Assembly (NCBI GenBank): GCA_016791045.1
Contig: JAEUNO010000031.1
Location: 1-64,000 of the forward strand
Reading direction: 5' to 3'
Source: Methyloversatilis sp.
Lineage (GTDB): Bacteria; Pseudomonadota; Gammaproteobacteria; Burkholderiales; Rhodocyclaceae
Length of the DNA: 64,000 bases
The notes beneath the pieces are model-generated. The model was not told where the DNA came from. It did not search any database and saw only the letters and a list, made by a program, of their open reading frames with translations. Numbering within the stretch: position 1 is the stretch's first letter; each line of letters starts with the position of its first letter. A program made the translations under genes and the position numbers. This document shows positions 28,868 to 42,249 of the stretch, in pieces.

Positions 28868-31453
28868 ATGCATCCAGCGCTGTCCTCCCTTTTGCTGCAG
28901 CACCTCGGTCTGCCGTCGATCGATGAAGCCGACATTGCGCACTGGCTCGCGGGCAGGCCGTCAGCCGCCGCGCTGGCCGAGTCGCTGCAGCGCATTGACC
29001 AGTTGCTCGAGGCCGGCGACACAACCGATGCTTCGCGCCACCGCTGGCAATGGGTGCCGTCGAGTTCGCGCTTCGAGGTGTCGGCCGAGTTCAAGTCGGC
29101 GCTGGGTTACGGCCCGACCGATCTGCCGGATCTGCTTCCGGTGTGGCGCGACATCGTGCATGCGGACGAAGCGGCCGCCTTCGACCAGTGGCTCGAAGAC
29201 AGACTGGCCAGCATGGCGGACGACGCGTCGATGGACTGCCGTATCCGGCATGCCGATGGCCGGACGGTCTGGGTCAGGCTCGAGGCCGGTTCCACCGAGC
29301 GCGACGAGCGCGGACGCGTCATCCGCGTGTCGGGTCATCTCGGTCAGCTCGATGCGCGCCGCCAGGCCGAAATCGAACTGCTTCTGGCAAAGGAGAAGGC
29401 CGAGGCGGCCAGCCGTGCCAAGAGCGACTTCCTGGCCAACATGAGCCACGAAATCCGTACCCCGATGAATGGCATCATGGGCATGTCGGAACTGATGCTC
29501 GACACCTCGCTCGACAGCGAACAGCTCGAGTACGTGCGTGCCATCAAGACGTCAGCCGATGCGCTGCTGGTCATCATCAACGACATTCTCGACTTTTCGA
29601 AGATCGAAGCGGGCAAGCTCGCCATCGAGCAGGTCGAGCATTCGGTGGAGGAGGTGGTCGGCGAAGCGGCACGCGGCCTTGCCATCGCGGCGCAGCACAA
29701 GGGGCTGGAGCTGTACTGCCGTCTGTCGCCCGATCTGCCGGTGCGCATGCTCGGCGACCCGGGTCGATTGCGGCAGATTCTGGTGAATCTGATCGGCAAT
29801 GCCGTCAAGTTCACGGCGCGCGGTGAAATCGAGATCGGCTGCGAAACGACCGGTACGCCGGTCGGCAACGGCAGCGAGGTCGAACTGCATCTGTGGGTGC
29901 GCGACACCGGGATCGGCATCGACGCCGCAAAGCAGGCCGTCGTGTTCGAAGCGTTCGCGCAGGCCGACACCTCGACCACCCGGCGCTTCGGCGGTACCGG
30001 GCTCGGGCTGGCCATCTGCAACCGTCTCGTGTCCCTGATGGGCGGCCGTCTGTGGCTCGACAGCGTGCCGGGGCAGGGGTCGACCTTCCACTTCACGCTG
30101 CGCGGCGCGGTGATCGAGCAGGCCACGCTGCCGGCGCATTTCCGCCGCTTTGCCGGTCGCCATGTGCTGCTGATCGAAGATCACCTGCCGTCACGCGGTG
30201 TCGTGGCCGCCATGCTGGGCGACATGGGCGCCTCGGCGCTGGCGGTCAGCTCGGTCCAGGCGGCGCGCCAGGCGCTCAAGCAGGCGCACGAAGCGGGGCG
30301 CCCGTTCGACATCCTGCTGGTCGATCGCACCTTGCCGGATGCCGACGCCTTCGATTTCATCTCTGCCTTCTGCGAAGGTCCGAACCGGCTCAACCGCGTC
30401 GTGATGATGTTCAGCGGCTCCAATCAGGCGGCCGACAACGCGCATGCCCGCTCGCTGGGGGTGCGTGGCCGCCTGCATAAGCCGTTTTCGGCCAACGAGC
30501 TGGCCGGCGCGCTGGCCGAGGCGCTCGCCACCCAGCCGGACGACGCCGTACAGGAAATGGATGACTTCGCTTTTGCCATCGGAGACCTCGACATCGAGCG
30601 CTCGCTGGCGCACGAAGGCATCGGCAATGCGCGCAAGCGGCGCGTGCTGCTGGCCGAGGACAATCCGGTCAACCAGCTGGTGGCCGTGCGGACGCTGGAA
30701 CGCGCGGGATATGTCGTGACGGTCGCGTCCAACGGTCAGGAAGCGCTGGATCTGCTGGAGCGCGACCATTTCGAGGTCGTGCTGATGGACGTACAGATGC
30801 CGGTCATGGGCGGCATCGAGGCGACGCGCGCGATCCGTGCGCGCGAGCAGCGACGCTCCTGGGTGGTCGATACCGACAATGTCCAGCACATGCCCATCAT
30901 CGCGATGACTGCCAATGCGATGAAGGGTGACCGCGAGCTGTGCCTCGAAGAAGGCATGGACGACTACATCAGCAAGCCGGTCAAGGCGGACGAACTTCTG
31001 GCGACGCTGGAACGCGTGCTGTCACGCAGCGAGCCCGACGGCACGCCGGTCAGCACGGACGTCAATGGTGTGCCGATCGAAACGGAGCCGGCCGAACTGC
31101 CGGTGATCGACCTCGCGCACACGCTGGAGACGCTTGAAGGTGACCGCGCCATGGCCCTGCGGGTGATCGATGTGTTCCTCGGAGAACTGCCGGAGCTGCG
31201 CAGCGGCCTCAATGTCTGCATCCAGCTGAAGGACTGCGCCGGAACTGCGCGCATCTGCCACCGGCTGCGCGGTTCCCTGTCGGTATTCGGTGCCGCGCGG
31301 GCCGAAGCCGCCGTTTCGAAACTCGAGGACAGTGCCCGCGTGAGCGACCTTGCAGCACTGGCCGGTCAGCATGAGCGGGTGGATGTCCATATTGCCCGGC
31401 TGTCCGACGCGCTGCTCGACGCGCGCGACGCGGTGATGGCGCCCGTGGCCTGA
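28868..31453 (+). CDS. Hybrid histidine kinase (PAS-HK-REC-REC-HPt)
   Basis: 861 residues with no membrane segment. A PAS/PAC fold (about 65-165), a coiled coil, HisKA with His194 ([10 protein letters not shown]), HATPase_c (about 300-420; [24 protein letters not shown]), receiver 1 (431-545, Asp486 and a Lys in LHKPF), receiver 2 (591-715, Asp641 in LMDVQMP), and an HPt domain (about 755-850) with His798 in CHRLRGS. All phosphotransfer residues are present, so a full His-Asp-His relay is possible within one BarA-like chain. No response regulator gene is adjacent, so the output partner is orphan. Confidence 0.93.
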   Translation: MHPALSSLLLQHLGLPSIDEADIAHWLAGRPSAAALAESLQRIDQLLEAGDTTDASRHRWQWVPSSSRFEVSAEFKSALGYGPTDLPDLLPVWRDIVHADEAAAFDQWLEDRLASMADDASMDCRIRHADGRTVWVRLEAGSTERDERGRVIRVSGHLGQLDARRQAEIELLLAKEKAEAASRAKSDFLANMSHEIRTPMNGIMGMSELMLDTSLDSEQLEYVRAIKTSADALLVIINDILDFSKIEAGKLAIEQVEHSVEEVVGEAARGLAIAAQHKGLELYCRLSPDLPVRMLGDPGRLRQILVNLIGNAVKFTARGEIEIGCETTGTPVGNGSEVELHLWVRDTGIGIDAAKQAVVFEAFAQADTSTTRRFGGTGLGLAICNRLVSLMGGRLWLDSVPGQGSTFHFTLRGAVIEQATLPAHFRRFAGRHVLLIEDHLPSRGVVAAMLGDMGASALAVSSVQAARQALKQAHEAGRPFDILLVDRTLPDADAFDFISAFCEGPNRLNRVVMMFSGSNQAADNAHARSLGVRGRLHKPFSANELAGALAEALATQPDDAVQEMDDFAFAIGDLDIERSLAHEGIGNARKRRVLLAEDNPVNQLVAVRTLERAGYVVTVASNGQEALDLLERDHFEVVLMDVQMPVMGGIEATRAIRAREQRRSWVVDTDNVQHMPIIAMTANAMKGDRELCLEEGMDDYISKPVKADELLATLERVLSRSEPDGTPVSTDVNGVPIETEPAELPVIDLAHTLETLEGDRAMALRVIDVFLGELPELRSGLNVCIQLKDCAGTARICHRLRGSLSVFGAARAEAAVSKLEDSARVSDLAALAGQHERVDVHIARLSDALLDARDAVMAPVA

Positions 31454-31680
31454 GGTTTCTTCCTACCCGATTCGTACGTCACGTTGCACAAGGGCAACCG
31501 GCAAGGCGCGCAGCGAGCGCGCCACATGGTCGCGTTGCACCGCCTGGCCTGACGGCCGCTCGGGCAGCGTCGGTGCGCCATGCCCTGCGGCGCGCTGGCT
31601 GCCCGCGTGACGTGCGAGTCAAATCTGGACAGACCCTGGCGCTCGGCGCCCGTGAAATTGCGCGGCGCACCAGCGGCAAG
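31454..31680. other. Upstream part of the carA intergenic region
   Basis: These 227 bases follow the hybrid kinase gene. They are GC-rich and hold no credible gene, tRNA or terminator. The rest of the 333-base gap contains the carA promoter and leader hairpins, listed separately. Confidence 0.5.
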
Positions 31681-31687
31681 GTATAAT
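31658..31687 (+). promoter_or_regulatory. Sigma-70 promoter of carAB
   Basis: TTGCGC (31658-31663), 18 bases, TATAAT (31682-31687). The -10 is perfect. Transcription would start near 31694, giving a leader of about 93 bases. Confidence 0.6.
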
Positions 31688-31696
31688 CATTAAATC

Positions 31697-31753
31697 AGCG
31701 GGAGCGCCCAAACCGGCGTCTCCCGCTTCGCATATGTGGCGCTTGCTTGCGCC
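31697..31753 (+). promoter_or_regulatory. Two hairpins in the carA mRNA leader
   Basis: AGCGGGAG pairs with CTCCCGCT (31697-31704 with 31720-31727), with a further inner CGCC/GGCG. It is followed by GGCGC with GCGCC (31738-31742 with 31749-31753). The first stem would begin at or next to the transcript 5' end. No T-tract follows, so it is a 5' stabiliser or control element rather than a plain terminator. Confidence 0.5.
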
Positions 31754-31786
31754 GCCGCCCCCCGAACAGATTTCAGGAGTTTTTAC

Positions 31787-32920
31787 GTGTCCGCCCATGC
31801 GCCCGCGCTGCTCGCACTCGCCGATGGATCTGTCTTTCACGGCAAAAGCATCGGAGCGGAAACGTTCACCACGGGCGAGGTGGTGTTCAACACCGCGATG
31901 ACCGGTTATCAGGAAATCCTGACCGACCCGAGCTACACCCGCCAGATCGTCACGCTGACCTATCCGCACATCGGCAACACCGGCATCAACCACGAAGACG
32001 TCGAAGCCGGCCGCGTATTTGCCGCCGGCCTGGTTATCCGTGATCTGCCGTTGCGTTCGTCCAACTTCCGCAGTCACCAGACACTGGACGCCTATCTGCG
32101 GGAGCAGGGCATTCCCGGCATCGCCAACATCGACACCCGCAAGCTGACCCGTGTGCTGCGCGAAAAGGGCGCACAGAGCGGCTGCCTGATGGCCGGCAGG
32201 GTCGATGCCGGCGAAGCGCTGGCCCAGGCGCGCGCCTTTGCCGGTCTGTCAGGCATGGATCTGGCCAAAGTCGTCAGCGCAACCGAACCTTACGATTGGA
32301 CCGAGGGCGAATGGCAGCTCGGCCAGGGCTTCGTCAAGCCGGCCGCCACACCGCGGCACGTCGTGGCCTACGATTTCGGCGTCAAGCGCAACATCCTGCG
32401 CATGCTCGCCAGCCGCGGCTGCCGTCTGACCGTCGTGCCGGCGCAGACGCCGGCCGACACCGTGCTGGCGATGAAACCGGATGGCGTGTTCCTGTCCAAC
32501 GGCCCGGGCGATCCGGAGCCCTGCGATTACGCGGTCGCGGCGATCCGGACCTTCCTCGATCGCAGGATCCCGACCTTCGGCATCTGCCTCGGCCATCAGC
32601 TGATGGGCCTCGCGGCAGGCGCGAAGACCCTGAAGATGAAGTTCGGCCACCACGGTGCCAACCATCCGGTGAAGGACACCGATTCCGGTCGCGTGCTGAT
32701 CACCAGCCAGAATCACGGTTTCGCGGTCGATCCGGCGACGCTTCCGGCCAATGTGCGCGTGACCCACGTGTCGCTGTTCGATGGCAGCCTGCAGGGCATG
32801 GCATGGACCGATCGTCCCGCCTTCTGCTTCCAGGGCCATCCGGAAGCCAGCCCGGGACCGCACGACGTCGCCTACCTGTTCGACCGATTCGTGAAAATGA
32901 TGGAACAAGGCGCCGCCTGA
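31787..32920 (+). CDS. carA: Carbamoyl-phosphate synthase, small subunit
   Basis: Glutaminase subunit that passes ammonia to CarB for arginine and pyrimidine synthesis. 377 residues from GTG 31787, which has AGGAG 8 bases upstream; an open frame continues 17 codons further upstream with no family match. The class I amidotransferase triad is present: Cys267 (GICLGHQ) and the His/Glu of [13 protein letters not shown]. carB follows after 79 bases. Confidence 0.97.
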   Translation: MSAHAPALLALADGSVFHGKSIGAETFTTGEVVFNTAMTGYQEILTDPSYTRQIVTLTYPHIGNTGINHEDVEAGRVFAAGLVIRDLPLRSSNFRSHQTLDAYLREQGIPGIANIDTRKLTRVLREKGAQSGCLMAGRVDAGEALAQARAFAGLSGMDLAKVVSATEPYDWTEGEWQLGQGFVKPAATPRHVVAYDFGVKRNILRMLASRGCRLTVVPAQTPADTVLAMKPDGVFLSNGPGDPEPCDYAVAAIRTFLDRRIPTFGICLGHQLMGLAAGAKTLKMKFGHHGANHPVKDTDSGRVLITSQNHGFAVDPATLPANVRVTHVSLFDGSLQGMAWTDRPAFCFQGHPEASPGPHDVAYLFDRFVKMMEQGAA

Positions 32921-32999
32921 CCGACGAAAGTGCGTGCCGCAGACCGCACTGCGCAACCGCGCCCTCTTGTACCTTGCAACATGTACCTTGTAGCTGACC

Positions 33000-36215
<3,216 letters not shown>

Positions 36216-36216
36216 C

Positions 36217-36690
36217 ATGAGCGTACCTCTTACCGTGGCCGGTGCCGAAAAGCTGAAGCTGGAACTGCATCGCCTGAAAACCGTCGATCGTCCGGGCGTG
36301 ATCGCGGCGATTGCCGAAGCGCGCTCGCATGGCGACCTTTCGGAGAACGCCGAGTACGACGCGGCGAAGGAGCGCCAGGGCTTCGTCGAGGGACGCATCC
36401 AGGAAATCGAAGGCAAACTGGCCAACGCTCTGGTCATCGATCCGAAGACGCTCGACGCGGAAGGTCGTGTGGTGTTTGGCGCAACCGTCGATCTGGAGGA
36501 TGTCGAAGCCGGCAAGCCGGTCAGCTACCAGATCGTCGGAGACGACGAGGCAGACCTGAAGGCAGGCATGATTTCGGTGAATTCGCCGATCGCCCGTGCG
36601 CTGATCGGCAAGTATGCGGGCGACACGGCCGAGGTGCAGGCACCGGGCGGTGTGCGCGAGTACGAAATCGTGGATGTGCGCTACGTCTGA
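36217..36690 (+). CDS. greA: Transcription elongation factor GreA
   Basis: Rescues backtracked RNA polymerase by stimulating transcript cleavage. 157 residues: an N-terminal coiled coil with the tip acidic residues ([17 protein letters not shown], about 38-54), and a C-terminal FKBP-like domain. The start at ATG 36217 lies one base after the carB stop, so the genes are coupled. The longer open frame overlaps carB and is not used. Confidence 0.96.
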   Translation: MSVPLTVAGAEKLKLELHRLKTVDRPGVIAAIAEARSHGDLSENAEYDAAKERQGFVEGRIQEIEGKLANALVIDPKTLDAEGRVVFGATVDLEDVEAGKPVSYQIVGDDEADLKAGMISVNSPIARALIGKYAGDTAEVQAPGGVREYEIVDVRYV

Positions 36691-36714
36691 AAAACCGCCG
36701 TCGCGGCCCGCTGC

Positions 36715-37170
36715 TTACCGGCCGCGCGCCTTGAACGTACTGGCGGGTTTGGCATTGCGTGCCACACCGCGTCGGCCGGCGACCGGCTTGGCGGGTTTGC
36801 TGCGCGTCGGCACCGGTTTGCCGGCCGATGGCTTGTCGCCGGCATTGGCGCGCGTCTTGCGCACCGGCGCCGCAGGCGGTGCCGCCACGACGTGCAGTTC
36901 AGGATTCGGGCGGTACAGCACGAGAATGTTTCCGATGCGCTGGATCGGCGCGGCGCCGAGCGCCTCGCAGGCCGCTGTCAGCCAGGCGTCACGTTGTTCG
37001 CGCTCGGCATCGAACACCCTGACCTTGATCAGTTCGTGCGAAGTCAACGCGAGCTCGATTTCCTTCAGCACGGCGTCCGTCAGCCCGTTCTGGGCAATCA
37101 TCACGACCGGTTTGAGCGGATGGGCGCTGGCGCGAAGGGCGCGGCGTTCGTCAGGCGAAAGGGTCAACAT
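36715..37170 (-). CDS. yhbY: YhbY-family RNA-binding protein
   Basis: CRM-domain protein that associates with pre-50S ribosomes in E. coli. Residues 1-97 form the core (LTLSPDERRALRASAHPLKPVVMIAQNGLTD, later QRIGNILVLYRP). Residues 100-151 are a low-complexity Ala/Pro/Lys/Arg tail, absent from the E. coli form and likely an RNA-binding extension. It is divergent from rlmE with only 34 bases between starts, the usual yhbY-rlmE-ftsH neighbourhood. Confidence 0.94.
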   Translation of the reverse strand: MLTLSPDERRALRASAHPLKPVVMIAQNGLTDAVLKEIELALTSHELIKVRVFDAEREQRDAWLTAACEALGAAPIQRIGNILVLYRPNPELHVVAAPPAAPVRKTRANAGDKPSAGKPVPTRSKPAKPVAGRRGVARNAKPASTFKARGR

Positions 37171-37204
37171 GTGCTTAATCCGTAAAGGCGCGCAAGTCTA
37201 AGTC

Positions 37205-37837
37205 ATGGCAAAGAACAAAACCAGCCGCCAGTGGGTGCACGACCACATCAACGACCCCTACGTCAAGCAGGCGCAGGCGCAGGGTTACCGCTCGCGCGCC
37301 GCATTCAAGTTGCTGCAGATCGACGAACGCGACCGCCTGCTCGGCCCCGGCAAGGTGGTGGTCGACCTGGGCAGCACGCCCGGCGGCTGGTCGCAGGTGG
37401 CCGCCAGGAAGGCGTTGCCGGGCGGTCGTGTCATCGCGCTCGACCTGCTGCCGATGGAGCCTGTGACCGGTGTACATTTCATTCAGGGCGACTTTCGCGA
37501 AGACGAAACGCTCGCCCAGCTGGTGTCGGCGCTGGACGGTCGGCCGGTCGGGCTTGTATTGTCGGACATGGCCCCCAATCTGACCGGAATCGCGTTGACC
37601 GACCAGGCGCGTTCGATTCACCTGCTTGAACTGGCGCTCGAGTTTTCACGCGAATACCTGAAGGGCGGCGGCGACATGCTGGTCAAGGTGTTCCAGGGCA
37701 CCGGCTTTGACGCGCTGCGGCGCAACATGGAACAGCTTTTCGACACCGTATCAGTGCGAAAACCCGACAGTTCGCGCGACCGCAGTGCAGAGGTGTATCT
37801 TCTGTGTCGCGGCAGGCGCGGCGAGCCGTCTGTCTGA
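37205..37837 (+). CDS. rlmE: 23S rRNA 2'-O-methyltransferase RlmE (FtsJ)
   Basis: Methylates U2552 (E. coli numbering) of 23S rRNA in the assembling 50S subunit. 210 residues. SAM-binding motif DLGSTPGGW (54-62); catalytic tetrad K35, D121, K161, E196, all present. It is followed by ftsH after about 100 bases, as in E. coli. Confidence 0.96.
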   Translation: MAKNKTSRQWVHDHINDPYVKQAQAQGYRSRAAFKLLQIDERDRLLGPGKVVVDLGSTPGGWSQVAARKALPGGRVIALDLLPMEPVTGVHFIQGDFREDETLAQLVSALDGRPVGLVLSDMAPNLTGIALTDQARSIHLLELALEFSREYLKGGGDMLVKVFQGTGFDALRRNMEQLFDTVSVRKPDSSRDRSAEVYLLCRGRRGEPSV

Positions 37838-37940
37838 AAAGTACTGCCCCGGACCCGGAACATAAGGCGCCTCGTCTGGTCTGTCTGTTGCTGCATTGAT
37901 CCGGCCGGTTCCCCGGCCATCGAGATACTGAGGAACTGCC

Positions 37941-39827
37941 TTGAACAACATGTTCAAAAATCTAGCAATCTGGCTCGTGATCGGCATCGTGCTGATGACG
38001 GTTTTCAACCAGTTCAACCAGCGCCAGGCGGCACAGGGCACGGTCGAGTACTCCGAGTTCCTTGACGAGGTCAAGGCCGGGCGCATTGCGAAGGTTGAAA
38101 TCCAGGGCCGGACGCTGAATGCCGCGACCGTCGACGGCAAGCGCATCACCTCCTATGCGCCGCCACAGGACATCTGGCTGGTCAGCGATCTGCTGAAGAG
38201 CAACGTCAAGGTGGTCGCGAAGCCTGAAGAAGAGCAGAGCTTCCTGATGAGCATCTTCGTGTCGTGGTTCCCGATGCTGCTGCTGATCGGCGTCTGGATC
38301 TTCTTCATGCGCCAGATGCAGGGTGGCGGCCGTGGCGGTGCGTTCTCCTTCGGCAAGTCCAAGGCGCGCATGCTCGACGAGTCGACCAACAGCATCACCT
38401 TTGCCGATGTCGCGGGCTGCGACGAAGCGAAGGAGGAAGTCGCCGAACTGGTTGAATTCCTGCGCGATCCGTCGAAATTCCAGAAGCTGGGTGGCCGGAT
38501 TCCGAAGGGCGTGCTGATGGTCGGTTCGCCGGGTACCGGCAAGACGCTGCTCGCCAAGGCGATCGCCGGCGAGGCGAAGGTGCCGTTCTTCTCGATTTCC
38601 GGTTCGGATTTCGTCGAAATGTTCGTCGGCGTGGGCGCAGCGCGCGTCCGCGACATGTTCGAACAGGCGAAGAAGCAGGCGCCCTGCATCATCTTCATCG
38701 ACGAAATCGATGCGGTCGGTCGTCAGCGCGGCGCCGGCATGGGCGGTGGCAACGATGAACGCGAACAGACGCTGAACCAGCTGCTGGTCGAGATGGACGG
38801 CTTCGAAGGTCAGACCGGCATCATCGTGATCGCCGCGACCAACCGCCCGGACGTGCTCGATCCCGCACTGCTGCGCCCGGGCCGCTTCGACCGCCAAGTC
38901 GTGGTGCCGCTGCCGGATATCCGCGGTCGCGAACAGATCCTCGCGGTGCACATGCGCAAGGTGCCGCTGGCGCCTGACGTGAAGGCGGAAATCATCGCCC
39001 GCGGTACGCCCGGATTCTCCGGTGCCGATCTGGCCAATCTGGTCAATGAGGCGGCCCTGTTTGCTGCGCGCGGCAACAAGCGTGTGGTCGACATGGAAGA
39101 TTTCGAGCGCGCCAAGGACAAGATCATCATGGGCGCGGAGCGCCGCACCATGGTCATGGACGAGGAAGAAAAGCGGAACACCGCGTATCACGAGTCGGGT
39201 CACGCCGTGGTCGGCATGCTGTTGCCCAAGTGCGATCCGGTGCACAAGGTGACGATCATTCCGCGTGGCCGTGCGCTGGGCGTGACGATGTCGCTGCCGG
39301 AAAAGGATCGCTACAGCTACGACAAGGAATACTGTCTGCAGCTCATTTCGATGATGCTGGCAGGGCGCATCGCCGAGGAAATCTTCATGCACCAGATGAC
39401 CAACGGTGCGGCGAACGACTTCCAGCGTGCGACCGATCTGGCCCGCCGGATGGTGACGCAGTGGGGCATGTCGGACCTGATGGGCGCCATGGTCTACGGC
39501 GAGGAGGAGGGCGAGGTGTTCCTCGGGCGTTCGATGGCCACCCACCGCAACATGTCGGAAACGACCATGCAGCGGGTTGATGCGGAAATCCGCCGCATCA
39601 TCGATGACCGCTACGCCGAAGCCCGTCGCTTGCTTGAGGAGAACCGCGACAAGGTCGAGGCGATGACCCAGGCGTTGCTGGACTTCGAAACCATCGATGC
39701 CGACCAGATCGACGACGTGATGAACAGTCGGCCGGTTCGCCCGCCCAAGCCGACGTCGCGTCCGCCGAAGCCTTCGGCCGACAGCAACACGCCGGGTGCC
39801 GCCCCGAGCGCGGCTGCGCCAGCCTGA
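37941..39827 (+). CDS. ftsH: ATP-dependent zinc metalloprotease FtsH
   Basis: Membrane-anchored AAA protease that degrades misfolded membrane proteins and regulatory substrates. 628 residues: TM1 at about 8-24, a periplasmic loop, TM2 at about 103-120, a Gly-rich linker, and an AAA domain with Walker A GSPGTGKT (195-202) and Walker [12 protein letters not shown]. The zinc site HESGH is at 417-421. The tail is Pro/Ala-rich. The TTG start at 37941 has GAGGA upstream; ATG three codons later is the alternative. It ends at a hairpin terminator before folP. Confidence 0.97.
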   Translation: MNNMFKNLAIWLVIGIVLMTVFNQFNQRQAAQGTVEYSEFLDEVKAGRIAKVEIQGRTLNAATVDGKRITSYAPPQDIWLVSDLLKSNVKVVAKPEEEQSFLMSIFVSWFPMLLLIGVWIFFMRQMQGGGRGGAFSFGKSKARMLDESTNSITFADVAGCDEAKEEVAELVEFLRDPSKFQKLGGRIPKGVLMVGSPGTGKTLLAKAIAGEAKVPFFSISGSDFVEMFVGVGAARVRDMFEQAKKQAPCIIFIDEIDAVGRQRGAGMGGGNDEREQTLNQLLVEMDGFEGQTGIIVIAATNRPDVLDPALLRPGRFDRQVVVPLPDIRGREQILAVHMRKVPLAPDVKAEIIARGTPGFSGADLANLVNEAALFAARGNKRVVDMEDFERAKDKIIMGAERRTMVMDEEEKRNTAYHESGHAVVGMLLPKCDPVHKVTIIPRGRALGVTMSLPEKDRYSYDKEYCLQLISMMLAGRIAEEIFMHQMTNGAANDFQRATDLARRMVTQWGMSDLMGAMVYGEEEGEVFLGRSMATHRNMSETTMQRVDAEIRRIIDDRYAEARRLLEENRDKVEAMTQALLDFETIDADQIDDVMNSRPVRPPKPTSRPPKPSADSNTPGAAPSAAAPA

Positions 39828-39851
39828 TCAGGGCAGGATGCTGGAACCCCG

Positions 39852-39880
39852 ACCGGAGGCTGATGCCTCCGGTTTTCTTT
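39852..39880 (+). terminator. Terminator between ftsH and folP
   Basis: ACCGGAGGC pairs with GCCTCCGGT around a TGAT loop, followed by TTTCTTTT. It lies 24 bases after ftsH and only about 10 bases before the folP ATG, leaving no room for a normal downstream promoter. Confidence 0.85.
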
Positions 39881-39890
39881 TGTGAGCGCC

Positions 39891-40748
39891 ATGAACACAC
39901 CTTCCGCCGCCCCGGGCTTTCACTGCGGTGACTACCGCCTTCCGCTCGACCGCCCGTTGATCATGGGCATCATCAACGCCACACCGGATTCCTTCTCGGG
40001 CGACGGCGTGGCCTTCGACCTCGGGCGAGCGCTTGCGCAGGCCGAGCAGTTCATCGCCGATGGAGCGGACGTGCTCGACATCGGGGGCGAATCGACCCGT
40101 CCGGGGTCCGATCCCGTATCGCAGGATGAAGAATTGCGCCGTGTCGTTCCGGTCATCGAAGCGCTTGCCGGACTGGGCGTGCCGCTGTCGATCGACACCT
40201 GGAAGCCGGAGGTGATGCGGGCTGCACTGGCTGCGGGCGCGTCTCTCGTCAATGACATCAACGGCCTGCGCGCACCCGGAGCGCTGGAGGTCGTCGCAGC
40301 GACCGATGCCGGCGTGTGCATCATGCACATGCAAGGCACGCCACAAACCATGCAGGTTTCGCCCAGCTATGCCGATGTATGCCGTGAAGTGACTGATTTC
40401 CTTCTGCAAAGCGCCCGACAGGCGCAGGATGCAGGCGTTGATCGGTCACGGATCATGCTCGATCCGGGTTTCGGGTTCGGCAAGACCTCGGCGCACAACC
40501 TGGCCTTGCTCGAGGGGCTGACCGAACTTTCCCGTTGCGGTTACCCGTTGCTGGTCGGCCTGTCGCGCAAATCGGTGCTCGGGCGGCTGACCGGACGCCC
40601 GGTGACCGACCGGACTGCGGCAAGTGTCGCGGCGGCGCTGGCCTCGGTCGCGCGCGGCGCGTGGATGGTCCGCGTACATGATGTGGCGGCGACGCGCGAT
40701 GCGCTGGCCGTCTGGCAGGTCGCCGGGGTTTTCCCCGACCGCCCTTGA
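39891..40748 (+). CDS. folP: Dihydropteroate synthase
   Basis: Condenses p-aminobenzoate with hydroxymethyldihydropterin diphosphate in folate synthesis; the target of sulfonamides. Signatures: [29 protein letters not shown] and [15 protein letters not shown]. 285 residues from ATG 39891; GTG 39882 is an alternative start. It is followed after 13 bases by glmM, the standard ftsH-folP-glmM order. Confidence 0.96.
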   Translation: MNTPSAAPGFHCGDYRLPLDRPLIMGIINATPDSFSGDGVAFDLGRALAQAEQFIADGADVLDIGGESTRPGSDPVSQDEELRRVVPVIEALAGLGVPLSIDTWKPEVMRAALAAGASLVNDINGLRAPGALEVVAATDAGVCIMHMQGTPQTMQVSPSYADVCREVTDFLLQSARQAQDAGVDRSRIMLDPGFGFGKTSAHNLALLEGLTELSRCGYPLLVGLSRKSVLGRLTGRPVTDRTAASVAAALASVARGAWMVRVHDVAATRDALAVWQVAGVFPDRP

Positions 40749-40761
40749 GGAGACGAAGAAG

Positions 40762-42117
40762 ATGTCGAGACGTTATTTCGGTACCGATGGGGTGCGTGGC
40801 CGTGTCGGCCAGGCGCCGATTACCCCCGATTTCGTGATGCGGCTGGGCTATGCGGCCGGACGCGTGCTGGTGGCGACCGAACATCTGCCGGCGGGCGAAC
40901 ACCCGGCGGTGCTGATCGGCAAGGACACGCGGGTGTCGGGCTACATGCTCGAAGCCGCGCTGGAAGCCGGTTTTGCGGCAGCGGGTGTCGATACCGTGCT
41001 GGCCAAGGTGGTGCCGACGCCGGCCGTTGCCTATCTGACGCGCGCGCTGCGCCTGCAGGCAGGTGTCGTGATCAGTGCGTCGCACAACCCGTTCGAAGAT
41101 AACGGGATCAAGTTCTTCTCCGCACGCGGCACCAAGCTGCCGGACGAGGTGGAACTGCAGATCGAGTCACTGCTCGACGAGCCGATGGGCTGCATGGAGT
41201 CGTCGCGACTGGGCAAGGCCAGGCGCATCGAGGATGCACCGGGCCGTTACATCGAATTCTGCAAGAGCACCTTCCCGACCGAACTCGATCTGCGCGGGCT
41301 GAAGATCGCGCTCGACTGTGCGCATGGCGCTGCCTATTCGATCGCCCCCAAGGTTTTCCACGAACTGGGTGCCGAGGTCGTGTGCGTCGGCTGCAGTCCG
41401 AACGGCATGAACATCAATGACGGTGTGGGTGCGACGGTGCCGTCATCGCTGTCGGAGGCGGTACGCACCCATGGTGCGGACATCGGCATCGCACTCGACG
41501 GCGACGCCGACCGCCTGATGATGTGCGATGGATCCGGTCGCATCTACGACGGCGATGAGCTGTTGTACGTGATCGCCGGCCAGCGGCTGCGGGAAGGCCG
41601 GCTGAACGGCGTCGTCGGTACGCTGATGACCAATCTGGCGCTCGAACACGCACTGAACGAAATGGGCGTGGGTCTGGCGCGCGCCAAGGTCGGCGATCGC
41701 TATGTCCTGGAAACCCTGCACAGGCAGGGCTGGCGCCTGGGGGGCGAGAATTCGGGTCACATCATCGACCTCGACCGGCATACGACGGGTGACGGCATCG
41801 TCGCGGCACTGCAGGTGCTCGCGGCGCTGCGCTCGCAGGACATGGGTCTCGATCAGGCCTGTGCCGGCCTGAAGCTCTATCCGCAGAAGCTCGTCAATGT
41901 GAAGCTGCGCCCGGGATTCGACTGGTCCAAGGCGCCCATCATCGATCAGACGCGCATCGAGGTCGAAGGTGAGCTGGCCCAGCGCGGCCGGGTATTGCTG
42001 CGTCCGTCGGGCACCGAGCCCCTGTTGCGCGTCATGGTCGAAGGGCAGGATGCGGCGGAAGTCGGTCGGCTCGCGACGCGACTGGCCGAAGTCGTGAAGT
42101 CGGCGATGGCTGCCTGA
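40762..42117 (+). CDS. glmM: Phosphoglucosamine mutase
   Basis: Converts glucosamine-6-phosphate to glucosamine-1-phosphate for peptidoglycan and LPS. 451 residues from ATG 40762 ([13 protein letters not shown]); the frame upstream overlaps folP and is not used. The phosphorylated serine is Ser107 ([12 protein letters not shown]), the Mg site is DGDADR (246-251), and the C-terminal phosphate loop is [15 protein letters not shown]. It ends at a terminator. Confidence 0.97.
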   Translation: MSRRYFGTDGVRGRVGQAPITPDFVMRLGYAAGRVLVATEHLPAGEHPAVLIGKDTRVSGYMLEAALEAGFAAAGVDTVLAKVVPTPAVAYLTRALRLQAGVVISASHNPFEDNGIKFFSARGTKLPDEVELQIESLLDEPMGCMESSRLGKARRIEDAPGRYIEFCKSTFPTELDLRGLKIALDCAHGAAYSIAPKVFHELGAEVVCVGCSPNGMNINDGVGATVPSSLSEAVRTHGADIGIALDGDADRLMMCDGSGRIYDGDELLYVIAGQRLREGRLNGVVGTLMTNLALEHALNEMGVGLARAKVGDRYVLETLHRQGWRLGGENSGHIIDLDRHTTGDGIVAALQVLAALRSQDMGLDQACAGLKLYPQKLVNVKLRPGFDWSKAPIIDQTRIEVEGELAQRGRVLLRPSGTEPLLRVMVEGQDAAEVGRLATRLAEVVKSAMAA

Positions 42118-42141
42118 CCGCACGGCAGTCTGCATCCGGCC

Positions 42142-42176
42142 ATGCCGCCTCCGCGCGAGCGGGGCGGCATTTTTCT
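42142..42176 (+). terminator. Terminator after glmM
   Basis: ATGCCGCC pairs with GGCGGCAT, and an inner CCGC pairs with GCGG around GCGA, with single mismatched bases between. A T-rich tract follows. Confidence 0.88.
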
Positions 42177-42190
42177 TTGTTGCACCGCTT

Positions 42191-42219
42191 TTGTGCATGA
42201 TGCCGTGCGCGTGTAGATT
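42191..42219 (+). promoter_or_regulatory. Possible promoter of metY
   Basis: TTGTGC (42191-42196), 17 bases, TAGATT (42214-42219). Each element is a partial match to sigma-70. It is placed between the glmM terminator and the metY start. Confidence 0.35.
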
Positions 42220-42249
42220 TCCGCCCTTCACCTCATGGAGGACAGGACC

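Noticed and set aside
32968-32990. Nine-base direct repeat between carA and carB as a regulatory site
   Set aside because: Two copies 14 bases apart, with no known match and no promoter next to it; noted under carB only.
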